A stretch of DNA of 64,000 nt from Glandiceps talaboti. Taxonomy: Eukaryota; Hemichordata; Enteropneusta; Spengelidae. Numbering within the stretch: position 1 is the stretch's first letter; every line of letters begins with the position of its first letter. The position numbers and the translations under genes were made by a program. The stretch spans positions 8,574,001 to 8,638,000 of the forward strand of contig NC_135566.1 of assembly GCF_964340395.1 (NCBI RefSeq), written 5' to 3'. Below the pieces are notes generated by a model. The model searched no databases. It saw only the letters and a list, made by a program, of their open reading frames with translations, and was not told where the DNA came from. Shown here piece after piece: positions 11,762 through 22,921 of the stretch.

Positions 11762-14700
11762 TCATTGGAACAATAGCTTACTCAGGAGATTATTCTTTAG
11801 AAAAAGAATTGTAAAAAATTGAATTTCACAATAAAACAATATAAATAATTCAATTTGTCATTATCATTTCAGTTATATACATGCAAAGATACACACAAAA
11901 AAGGACAAAGTCAAATTTGAAAATTTTGACTACCTTTTTATTTAATCGTATGATAAGAAAAATTAATATACACAATATTACACAGTAACCTCTTTATAAT
12001 GAACTTTGTTAAAGTGAACATCCATTAAAAGAAATATCAGTTCACATCCTACAAACTTACATTTCCAATATAGTAGATACTTCACTACGATGAATCTGTC
12101 ATTACACTTATAATATTTTTTATGTCTTGACGACTTGGTTTTGAAGAAGTTAGAGTATTAATATTTTCTTAAAGTCTAAACAACAGTGTTATTGGAAAAA
12201 GAGATTTAAACCTTGATTTTTAGTTCATGTCAAAGTTTGTATATAATATCATGAGAATCCTACATGATTTTTTGAGAAAATTATGTTTTGTTCCATATTT
12301 CATTACTGGTTCATAAAGTCAATGATTGTGAATATACAAACACATAATATGATTTACCTTGACTATGGACTCAACTGTTTTCTTGGACAGACCATTGACT
12401 TTTTGTAGCTGCTCAATCTGGAAGAATAGGGGCATGGACAAACAGTAGTTATTGCATGTGAGCACTACAGTGTTAGTCATGTAAATGTAAAATGGCAAAA
12501 AACATTCATGTATAAAAAGGCAACGGCACTCCAGAAAATAGACACATTTTCATAAACTATGGGTTCTGGGGAGAGTAATTTCATGACTTTATATCACCTA
12601 CAATTATTTGCAATTTCAGAGAAACATCAAGTTGATCTTGTGCCTTGATATCTTTGATATGGGCTTTTGCATCATGGGAGATAGCAGAAATACATTATTC
12701 AATAGTTGAACACTGAATATTCATGACAACTGTTTTACACTGAAGTGTGTAGCAGTTTTGTACTCATGAATATTCAGTGTTTAATTTTATAATGTCATAG
12801 ATTTTGAATATACATTAAGTCTTTACTTGTAATCCTAAATAAGTGATAGATTATTATTTGAATAAGGAACATATTTAAGACACATTAGCAGATTTGCTGC
12901 TATGAAGTCAAACCAAAACAAATTCAACATAAACACATATGTAAAGTTATTTTGTGGAAATACTTACAGAGGTAAAGTGACCATGGCTTTCCCTCCAGTT
13001 ATGTATTAAGTTAGCTCTCTTCTCACCAATACTCTGTAGAGACTTCAGTTGTTTCACTGTACCGGTATTCAGTATACGTAAAATCTCTGTGTCTAAAGAA
13101 AAAATGCAGTGAGTTTGTTATGTTACAACAGGCTGAGAGTCAACACCATTGTGTTTGAATTGTTGTGTGAGCTCATGTCACAGGGTTTCTTGTCAGTGTT
13201 GCAGTATCATTGTAATTGTGTTTTTAAGTCCCTGATGAAACATGCAAAATCTGACCAGATGTTTATGGTCATTTATTGTAGACATACACAGGTAAGTATA
13301 AATTGTATCCTTTAGTTCCATCATGAAACCATCTTTACATTTTCATAAGTTGATGGCTTTTGGTATTTGTTTCTTTGCACTCTTTACGACATCATAGTAG
13401 AAGACATTCTACTTTTAAACCACACAGTTCATGGGCACATACAGAATTAACTGTGGGGCAGACTGCCTTTTAAAGCTGCACTAGCTGCAACTGGAAAGTT
13501 TTTGGAAACTATTGTGTTAGATATTAGAATGACTTAATCATAACATTGTACACCCTGAGAACACAGAAATTACAAGAGGGTTAGCACCCCCTGTTACCTT
13601 GTTCAGGGAGAACACAGAAATTACAATAGGGTTAGCCCCCCCTGTTATCTTGTTCACGGAGAACACAGAAAGTACAAGAGGGTTAGCACCCCTGTCACCT
13701 TGTTCAGGGAGAACACAGAAAGTACAAGAGGGTTAGCACCCCTGTTACCTTGTTCAGGGAGAACACAGAAAGTACAAGAGGGTTAGCACCCCTGTCACCT
13801 TGTTCAGGGAGAACACAGAAATTACAAGGGGGCTTTGTGCCATTGTTACTTTGTTCAGGGAGAAGCCTGAATTTGTCAAAGATGTAACGAAAGCAAGTCA
13901 TCAAACTGTCTCAAAGTCATCTACTTACTATGCGTCATTTGAAATTCAGGGTTTAGTTTGACAGTCCAACCTTTCTGCTTCTCTCCGGTTCTATCTGTTG
14001 TGTTTTCTTTACCCTTGGAAAAACAAAACAGTTGACATTGTAAAGTCAGTCATTATCAAAGTCATCAGTAAAAGTTTTCCTTGGATCTGATTCTGTTTAA
14101 TTCTATTCACTATCTCAATTCTTCAAGACAACAACTATTTTCAGTGAACAAATTTATTTGAGTCACTGTGTTTACTGAGGTAAGAAGTACTTCAAGATTC
14201 AATCATGATTCTTTTCTAAAACTGGTGTTCTTGAAAAGTGTATTCCTTATTTTTGCTACTACCAGTAGTACAATAAACTGACTAGATGATTCAACTTGTG
14301 TATGAAAAGTGTTGTAATGGTCACATTTCTACAGACACAAAGTGCAAACTCCAACGCATTGATGGCATACATCGCAGCCTCCAATGATGATTGCATTTGC
14401 CTTGTCGAAGTTTTACATCACATGTTCCCACTTTTTGAAGTGTATACTGTGACACACAACTTCTGAGGTGGTGATAATAATTAATTCATCAATAGAATAC
14501 ACTGGCTCACTTATTTAATGTAAATATTGTAAATTTCCCTTACTTGACATTGTGTTAGAAGAGCCTTTGGCTCAACAATTTATAGACTTTAAATAAAATA
14601 AAGTCAAACAACTTCTGTAATATGTTCCATTAAATTGAAATTATATACAACCCCACCAAAAACTAGCATATATATTCAAATTTAGGTGCCATATGTTAAC

Positions 14701-17700
14701 CATCCGGCCAGTGTTCCTACACATACCATGCAACAATTTGTTCCATTGATATCAAATTTTCACCCAACAGAATATGTGTTCATATTCATTTATGAACAAA
14801 TTTGCCCTTAAAAATAATTTTTATCATTAGTATTTGAACACTATGGTCTTATGACAAATCCAATATGGCCCCATCCCATTTTTTGTGGCAACATTGTGTG
14901 GAGCTGCCATAAAGCAGTCAAGTTTATACTTACCTGAATGTCACTGGGAACTACTTTCAAAAACTGTACATCCGGTGACATATTTGCGGGTTTTTTATCT
15001 TTCAATGGAAGGTCTATAAGATAGAGCAAAAGGGTGTATGTTTTGTGATTAGGTGTAAGGTGGAATCAGGATAAGATTGAATGTTTATTTGGTGTGATAA
15101 TGCCCAAGAAGTTATGACACATGGTGACGTGTCAATATAACCTACGATACCATAAGGCTAGAGATGTCTTCATTTAAATGACGAGACCAAGGAATTTGGT
15201 AGAGTAGATAAGAAGAATGGACAAGGTGTCTTATTTCAGTCAATAAAAATGAATATTCAGTTGGAAGAGAAGACTAGCCAGGAAGGAAAGAAAACAACAG
15301 AAAACTGTTTTATTCAACCACAAAAAATAAATATCAAATGTTGATCACATGCTCCCTGCGATTCGAAAAGAACAAAAAAAAATCAAATCACTGACCACAT
15401 GTTCACTGTTCCCTGTGATTAGATACAGTATAACCAGCCAACTTACCTGATTTCAGAGTGTCTATACATCTGTTATTTAACCTAGTAGAACTCTTCTTTT
15501 TGACAAGGGGTACTCTCTGAAACAGACATTCACTTGTGATTGGTTCTTCATTGCAAAATGAAAGTGAGCTTTTTTCTTCTTTTAACTGTTGGTTTGCTTT
15601 CTTTAATTCTAAAATTTCTAGACGGCTTTTTTCAACTTCCTTTAGTAGTTCTTGCTGCTCACTCTGTGTAGGTGCGCTCGGAGGATCATTAGGTTTGAAA
15701 TGGTTTAAAATCCTTTGTTCTAGATTTTCCAATCTTGTGACAACAGTTTCTTCAAAATTGGCTTGTTTTTTCAGAAGTGGGCTGTGGGGAAAAAGTAGAT
15801 ACATTGTACATAAAGCTAAACTAGCTGCAACATGACCATTTTTTGAGCGGACAATCATGACGTTAAAGCTGTGTGTGTTTTTAATATTCATTTCCCTCCT
15901 TGTATGTATTAGTCTTCAGATTCAATGAAAATATCAATACAAACATTTGAAAACCCAGTCTTTCTTACTGTAATGCAATTTTATGTCCACCATAGCTTCC
16001 GGGTTTAGCTTGCAACTCCCTGACTTTGGTGGTGCACTTTCAAATCAAGATGAGCAGATGATCGATCGATCTCTGCTGCTGGGAAGCATGCTGATGCGCT
16101 CACTCAAACTTCATATCAACTAACTCTGTCAGACTAAATTGACTGTATCGAATAGACTTTAATCATAAAATTTAACTTGATGTTTTCAAAATAACAGGAC
16201 TAACAACCAGTGGTATCCTTATCAGTGAGGATGTTTAGTTAGATTTGATCGGATCTCATATCCCATTACTTCTAATATTAAAAAATGCATGTGACCCCAG
16301 TAGATTAGAGTATTCAAGTTGTTTCAAAATCCATTATAAAAGTTTGACTGCATTTAATCACTCCAGAAAAAATTGAGCTTACCTTAGGAATGGTCGATGT
16401 GTTTCTGACTGTAAATCCTGTACAGAACGATGTCTAAAAGTAACAAATGGTGTACATGCATTCTCCTTTAAACAACCATCCTCTGAAAGTATCTTTGGAG
16501 GTGTGACATTCAATTCAAAGCTGTCGTCATCTGATGATTTCCGTTTCAATGCTGACTTTGGTTTATCTGTTGACTCTCTCGTAAATGGTTTGTTGATGAT
16601 AAGTTTGGACTTGGCAGCAAAATTCAGAGTAGTATAGGTGTCTGTGTAAAACTTTTCTTCTGATGCAATATTTGTAATCATACAGGCATGAGCACTTCCT
16701 CCGAGAGAATCCTACAGGCAAGACAATTTACGGATATTTGGTGATGTCATCCTAATTCAGATCAGTACATGTAGTTTTCTAAAATACATGGTTTCTTATC
16801 CCTTTTCTGTATCTAAGAACAAGCTCATATGATAACATAAATACACCAAAAAAGTTATCCCCATCATTGACTATAGTATATCATATCAACACTTCAGAGT
16901 TACCAATCTGATTCAAATATTGATTCATTTATTGATCTCTATTCCCTACGTATTTTGTCATTCCAGAAATGAACACCTCTGTAAGAAGCAAAGCTGCAAT
17001 CACAATGAATGACAAAATACAATGCAAGAAAATAAAAAAAAAATTGAGCTGTATTCCTACATCAGATTTTAATCAGATTTCATACTCCCTAACAGTGTGC
17101 CCTCTAAGCCAATTTGACGCGCCACTAACGCACACAATTTCTAGTGACACACCAACATTTTGGTGTTCCCCCATCTCTTACTATGTGGTGACTCACAAGA
17201 AATCCCATTTTTCCCATTTTGACTCACAACAATAAAATTTGGCTATCATTAAAGGGCACACTGCTCCGTAACCTTTGAATATGTACTACCCCCAGGGTAC
17301 TACCATTTCCATATTAAGAATTCAGTGCCATGAACTTCCTCTCTGCATGCTAGAATGAAACCTTCACAACATGATCCAATAATACAATACAGGGGCAACA
17401 TGGATGTTTGACTATGAGTATCACATGACAGCATGACTTACCTGTAGTAGTCTTGTCAGTTTGCTGTCTCTGTAGGGTATCCTTGGCTGTAAAGTTTAGA
17501 ATCAAAATATCAATTTTTTCAAACTCTAACAATTGGCTTATGACAAGATCTATCGTTCTTTCAACATTTATTACAGATTTTTTGGCACAAATTTAACAGT
17601 AGAATAAGCTGTGGTTTGTTTGTCTGAAGAGATGATAACAGAATGTGAGCGAGAGGTGCATGTTCAATTAACAGGGAAAATGTTAGTATATGACAGAACC

Positions 17701-20700
17701 CCACGACACATGAGTGCAAGTGTTGCGTACTGTGGGTATTTACACAAGTACGTGCAATATTCTCTGCAGTCATACTTTCACAAGCATAGTGAGTGAAAGT
17801 GCAAATACGCCCGAGTACCCATCCTGGAGCTCATGTAGCATGGGTTTCGTTGTTATAACATATTTTTCCAAAGCAGCAAATTTCAGTAAAAATCACGCCG
17901 TGTGATCATGTGATATTGTCTACAAGGAATGGCTGTGCCCTCAACTGTATATAGCTATGTGAAAATGTTTCTGCACTGCAATGCAAACACCACCAGTGTG
18001 TGCATGTAATGGTGCAAGTAATTACCTGTACAATGTTGTTACTGTACATATGTCATATACTATATATCTACTACTACATGTATAACTACATTAACTGGAC
18101 TTACCAATCCTTGATTTAATGCATCAACAACCTGACCCAGTGAAAACAGGGATACATTGATTGCTCCACTTTCTTTTAACCTTAGAAAAAATGAAGATCC
18201 TACATTACATTTTAATTCAACTTGGATGAATGTACATATACTTGTATACATATAAGAGACAGCAAAGTCAGACAGAGACCTTTTCACGTTTTACACAATT
18301 TGATTTTGTAGAGAAGTGTTCTGCTAAAACCATTATATGAAATTACAACATACATCATCCATGCATTGAGAAAAAAGGAAAGTAAAATTTATTAGAACCA
18401 AGGTAATTAAGAAAGACCCTATCTAAATTATATTCTCAGACTGTTAGAGCAACTCTGTTTACCTTGCTATGGGTTGTTAATACAACCAATAACTTTTCCT
18501 ACCTTGTTCCTTGGTTGTTAATACAACCAATAACTTTTCCTACCTTGTTCCTTGGTTGTTAATACAACCAATAACTTTTCCTACCTTGTTCCTTGGTTGT
18601 TAATACAACCAATAACTTTTCCTACCTTGTTCCTAGGTTGTTAATACAACCAATAACTTTTCCTACCTTGTTCCTTGGTTGTTAATACAACCAATAACTT
18701 TTCCTACCTTGTTCCTAGGTTGTTAATACAACCAATAACTTTTCCACTTAATCCCCAACCAGTGACCTTTCCTTTCTTATTCCCTGGATGTTAACCGTGA
18801 CATTTCCTACACTGTTCCCTAGTTGTTAACACAAACAGCACCTTTTCCTACCTTATTCCTTGGTTGCCGGTTCTTCTATTATCTTCACTTCCTGCTAAAT
18901 CTATTAATAGCAGTTTCCCAGTCAGTTTCCTGAATGGTGAAATCTGTTGGGTTCGAACAATCTAAAAAAAATGTAACAAAATAACATTATTGCAAAGTGG
19001 GAAGAAAATCTCTTATTGTAGAGTTTAGTTGCAACTTTGGAATTTGTCACTCTAAGGAGGATCGTTGACAAGGACTGATTGAAAGCTCTTTATAAAGTTG
19101 AACTGCTGTTGCATTATAAACATTACACTAGATATAAAATTACCTTGAGGAGCAGAATAGAGTGACTTCTACTTGATCTGCTATTCAATTTGGTTGATGC
19201 TGTTGTCCTGCAAACACAACATAAATTATACATTAACTAACACAGAAAGAATCCATATTATCAATAACAAAGTTAAACTGACCATATGGATGAGGATTGG
19301 ATATTTACTTTGGATTTTTAATTTATAAAACAGTTTTATCATGGCTTGAAAAATGAGTGAGAAACCACATTGACAAAGTCTGTGTTTGTAATTCAATGCA
19401 AAAAAGCTAAAAAATGTGTAAAAAGTTTGTTATTGTACATTAACACATTTATTAATCTTTTTGCAATTTATTGAGTTACAAAACACATTTCAAGTTGGAA
19501 GCCATGATAAAAATCCAAAATGAATACCCCAAATCCTCATCCATATGGCCACTTTAAAATCAGCAATTAACAGATAAAACAAATTAAAAATTTCCAAGCC
19601 GATAGTATTTTTTAACAAATGAGCAGTTTATAAACTGTTAATAAACTTATTTTTGGTATCACTGTGTCTTCTTTTTAAAAAAGTTCATGTAAATGCACAT
19701 ACCTATTCTGACTTGCTGGAATGAAATATTTCTGAAATTGTTCAAAACTAGTGACTTCTTTTTCTGCTAAACCTGGTATAAAAATGTTCTTTTCTCTGTC
19801 TTCTCTGATCGGCAAGTCATGATTCTTTGGTGCCAACAAATCATATACCTAGAGGGGAGAATCAATTTACTAGTATTAAAAAAAGCTGATTCTTTAGTGC
19901 CATCTATCATACATGTATATGGAAAGTAATTTACCAATAAGATGATGGTACCCCAATAATACATCACCATGCCCCAGAAATCACTGTAAGCATGAGAACT
20001 TTACACACACAGGAACTTAATATGCAGAATGGGGTTCTGTTATTATTATGTATGTTTTATCCGAAACAGCAATTTTCCAATTGTGCTCTCTTGTACAACA
20101 AACAGCTGTGCCCTCATTTGCATATAATTTGCATGCAGGCATGCAATAATGTTTTTGGTACAATGTATGTACATTTGTATGCACATGCGACAGTGCAACT
20201 AATCTCTGGTACCAAGCTTTTGGAAAGGCCGTGTAAGTATTATGTCATCTTTCAATAGAGGTCACATTTGAAACAACTGAACTTTGTCAGTTGGCTATTC
20301 ATTGAATTCCCTCCTCTGCCCAAAATCATGTGCCAGCATATGCCGATCATGATGACCACGGTTTAAAGAGACCAGGGTGATCAATCAAGTCCAGTCACTA
20401 TTTTCCTTACCTTTTCCTGATAGATTTCTAAATATGAAAATTGAACAGTGAATTTCCATGTTGTACATGATGATTGCTCTGTGTGAATTGAGGACAGTAT
20501 CTTCCTAACACTACGTGGTATAATTCCTGGATCGGTAGCTGTACCCAGCATGGTGTAAGTTTTACCTAGTGAGAGAGAGAAGAACAGGAAATTTGGCAAT
20601 TATTGCAGTTTTCACTTGCAAAATATAACCAGGGGAAGTTAATTGGAGTGTGCCCTATTTGGACACTGTTCTTCTAATTTGAAACCATTTATGACTATCA

Positions 20701-21655
20701 CAATGAACTCATTTTAATTTGTTTCCACAGTCTATCTTAGCATTCCAAATACATTGTGATCCAAATTATCACATGCTATTCAGGGTAAACAGCAAGTTCC
20801 TATACTATGTGTGGTGTAGAAAGACTGGTGGAACTAATTTAACTTACCAGCTCCTGTTGGTCCATATGCAAACACACTTGCATTTTGCCCCTCTAGTGTA
20901 TGTTTCAATAATGGTTCTACTGACTGAGTATACACATCTTCCTGAGATGACTCCTCAGTATGGAATGCATCAAAACTTGAAGAAGAAAAAACAATGATAA
21001 ACATTACACATATATAGTTAGTAGTATTCTCGTTTCAAATGTTAATCATCGATTCCATTATATTAAATGCAATACCTAATTGAATTACAAGATGGTTAGC
21101 TTGTGTGCCTCTAAACTGTAAGATATGTCATGTTGCTCTACCCTCATGTGTCTGCTCTATTGGCGAAAGGGGTTGACTGATGTGTGAGGGCGCTCTGTCA
21201 AGGCGTATCTCACAGACTATATGCCTCTTACCACTGGTCAGGGTTTGAGCCTGTCCAGCGTTGGTTGGATGGGACTAAGAATTAGTATGGTAACCAGATC
21301 TGTATGTAAGAAGGATGTGTTTAGTGTGACAAGTCACACTACAGAATAATGCAGGTTTCCTGAGTACTCCAATTTTATCATCTTGAAGTTGCACAAGTGA
21401 TGACCATGCCCCAATTTCTGAATTTGATTTGAATCAATAATTTTAAGTACTTCCTTTATTATTATTTCAATTTGATGGCAACATTGCAATGACTTACCTG
21501 TATCTGAGAGTTTCTTGGTTATTTCTCCAGTTGAATATTTCTAAACTTTTTTCATCAATGCCCTGAACACATGGATCCTTCTCTTTATCCTTGTCATCTA
21601 GGACTGGTCTCAGACGAACGACGACTTGAACTCTGCTTCCCTGTTTTTTATTCAT
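11762..21655 (-). CDS. KIF22: KIF22 / Kid chromokinesin (kinesin-10), 15 coding exons
   Basis: Exons: 21498-21655, 20848-20975, 20411-20565, 19703-19848, 19144-19207, 18852-18961, 18105-18180, 17442-17486, 16383-16711, 15447-15781, 14934-15013, 13929-14013, 12968-13092, 12358-12417, 11762-11794. They total 1929 nt (642 aa; human about 665), with phase kept at every junction. The motor domain is complete: [10 protein letters not shown] near the start, P-loop GPTGAGKT (91-98, split by intron 2), switch I NSRSSRSH (204-211), switch II DLAGSE (238-243), then LKESGAIN and [12 protein letters not shown] Lys/Ser-rich neck and TP sites follow (about 330-400), then a coiled coil (about 420-475) and a C-terminal helix-hairpin-helix DNA-binding region (about 571-640). 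In vertebrates Kid binds chromosome arms and drives the polar ejection force in mitosis. A 5'UTR intron is likely (21686-22465). Confidence 0.95.
12709..12781. repeat. Foldback element in KIF22 intron 13
   Basis: AACACTGAATATTCATGA (12709-12726) is perfectly inverted at 12764-12781, leaving a loop of about 37 nt. It is a short hairpin within the intron between the two helix-hairpin-helix exons. Confidence 0.8.
13556..13865. repeat. Minisatellite, 50-51 bp unit, about 6 copies
   Basis: A unit containing GAGAACACAGAAAGTACAAG and GGGTTAGCACCCCTGT repeats at 13561, 13612, 13663, 13713, 13763 and 13813. The period shifts from 51 to 50 bp. It lies in the intron just 3' of KIF22 exon 12. Neighbouring units are very similar, so it is recent and probably length-polymorphic. 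Confidence 0.93.
17093..17263. mobile_element. hAT-like MITE, 171 bp, copy A
   Basis: Ends are CAGTGTGCCCTCTAA at the left and TTAAAGGGCACACTG at the right, an inverted repeat with one mismatch. They are flanked by an 8-bp duplication (CTCCCTAA at 17085, CTCCGTAA at 17264; 7/8). The interior (CATTTTGGTGTTCC, GTGACTCACAAGAAA) recurs at 35346-35516, which is also 171 bp. CA...TG ends with 8-bp duplications are typical of hAT elements. It sits in the KIF22 intron just 5' of the exon at 16383-16711. Confidence 0.75.
18477..18745. repeat. Minisatellite, 41-bp unit, 7 copies, each with a hairpin
   Basis: The 41-bp period is exact (landmark TACAACC at 18481, 18522, 18563, 18604, 18645, 18686, 18727), followed by diverged partial copies to about 18870. 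Each unit contains the perfect palindrome GGTTGTTAATACAACC (6-bp arms, 4-nt loop) and CTTTTCCTACCTTG. It lies in the KIF22 intron directly 3' of the exon at 18852-18961, and the CTACCTT in each unit resembles that exon's donor region on the opposite strand. Confidence 0.93.
19277..19553. mobile_element. Palindromic MITE with TTAA flanks, copy 1
   Basis: Long inverted repeat. The left arm begins ACTGACCATATGGATGAGG and the right arm ends CCTCATCCATATGGCCACT; homology continues inward through ATGGCTT and the TTGAGTTACAA region. TTAA is present at both edges (19273-19276, 19554-19557), as for piggyBac or Kolobok elements. It lies in KIF22 intron 4. A better-preserved relative is at 39152-39460. 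Confidence 0.8.
21112..21219. mobile_element. MITE, TARACTGTAAG...CACAGACTA family, copy 1
   Basis: About 108 bp, alignable over its whole length with 24290-24394 (shared GGGGTTGACYGATGTGTGAG and GTCAAGGC). It has short inverted ends and a degraded direct repeat in the flanks (TGTGCCTC / TATGCCTC). It lies in the first coding-region intron of KIF22. Confidence 0.75.
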
Positions 21656-22204
21656 AGTGTTGTGACTATGACAAGATCACTGGATCTGAAACAAAACCTA
21701 TATTCACCATAATCAGTATAGAGTCATTTGTTTTGTTTAGTTTGTGTTTAATTTATCAATTGGTTCACTTGCAGCTGACCAAAAGTAAAATTAAACTTTA
21801 AATTATCAGCATAATGGGCTGGTCATTTTTAAGTGATGGGGGGGGGGGGCAGTGATTTGGAGTTGAACATGGGTTTTCCGAACCTGAACCCCTCCCCCAA
21901 AAATACAGAAATAAACTTTAAATCATTTATTTTGTGTTGTTTTCAAAAGTGACCCCTCCCCACTTCAAGTGGTGTTTTTCAACCCCCCCCCCCCAAAAAA
22001 AAAAAAACCCCAAACAAAACAAACCCACACACAAAAAACAAACAAACCAAAACGCATCCCCCGTCAGCTAAAAAGGACCGGCCCTAACAGACAGGGTGTT
22101 GCATACAGACGTTACATGCTTGTAGAGAGCATTCCGAGGAGTCGTTCACAAAAGAATACGGGAAGTTGATGTACAGTTGTATGGGAAGTAAACAATACCA
22201 ATAT

Positions 22205-22306
22205 TAGTCCTGCTTGCAGACGGAGTACGAGACTTGAATCGGATGGAGAAAGGAAGGGACATTGACAGAATCGAGTCCCGACTTAGTCCGTCTGCAAGGA
22301 GAGCTA
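22205..22306. mobile_element. MITE, TAGTCCTGCTTGCAGACGG family, copy 1
   Basis: Starts TAGTCCTGCTTGCAGACGG and ends with the inverse CCGTCTGCAAGGAGAGCTA. The interior is also partly self-complementary (GAGTACGAGACTTGAAT against ATCGAGTCCCGACTTAGTC). Relatives are at 49603, 50687 and 51146. It lies in the inferred 5'UTR intron of KIF22. No clear target duplication at this copy. Confidence 0.75.
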
Positions 22307-22557
22307 TCCCACTGATTCCCAGACTCCAATCTCCATCTCTGAATGAACCGTGAACGCCGGTAACGCACAACTCGTCTGTCCAACAAATTGCAATAAAACC
22401 CATACACATGACAAAATGTAACTGAAAACATTATTTTTGGTAAAATAATTGTGACTTATACTTACTGCATTTATCGAATCACTTATTCGGGGACATGGGC
22501 AAAACAACAATATTTCAACAACTCGACGCGTTGAATTTGGTTGCAAGTTTGTCTTGA

Positions 22558-22591
22558 CCAATCAGAATCGACGATGCAATATCTCGCGAGA
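22558..22591. promoter_or_regulatory. Shared divergent promoter: CCAAT box and TCTCGCGAGA element
   Basis: Between the KIF22 5'UTR donor (22465/22466, minus) and the PAGR1 start (22922, plus) there is a CCAATCAG box at 22558-22565 and a perfect palindromic TCTCGCGAGA at 22582-22591. In vertebrates TCTCGCGAGA is the site bound by BANP and is common in CpG-rich, often divergent, housekeeping promoters. CCAAT boxes bind NF-Y and are typical of cell-cycle genes. No TATA box is seen. Shared use by both genes is inferred from geometry. Confidence 0.7.
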
Positions 22592-22921
22592 TGATAATTA
22601 AGTCCGTGAACTGGCTGTCCCCTTCGATTGTTCGTTGAATCATATCTCAAAGCCCGCTTGGAACAAAATGAAAACAACCACAAGAGGCTGTATTTGCAAC
22701 TAAACACTCATGTTTTGGACCCAATAAGGCGGACTATCTTGGTCTTTCAAGGAGTTTACTTGATTGCACACGGTACAGTACATGAGGATTGCTCGTGTAA
22801 TTGCAAATTGGACAGCAAGTGTCGCGTCACTTGTCTCGACATTGCATTGTTTGCAAACGAGGGCAGGTTTGAAACACTTGTTTTGTCTTTTGATGTTGAA
22901 ATTCTGAATACCTTGTAAACT

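Noticed and set aside
13556-13865. Possible CRISPR-like array (regular repeats)
   Set aside because: Units are head-to-tail without unique spacers, in a eukaryotic intron; the same holds for 18.5 and 62.1 kb.
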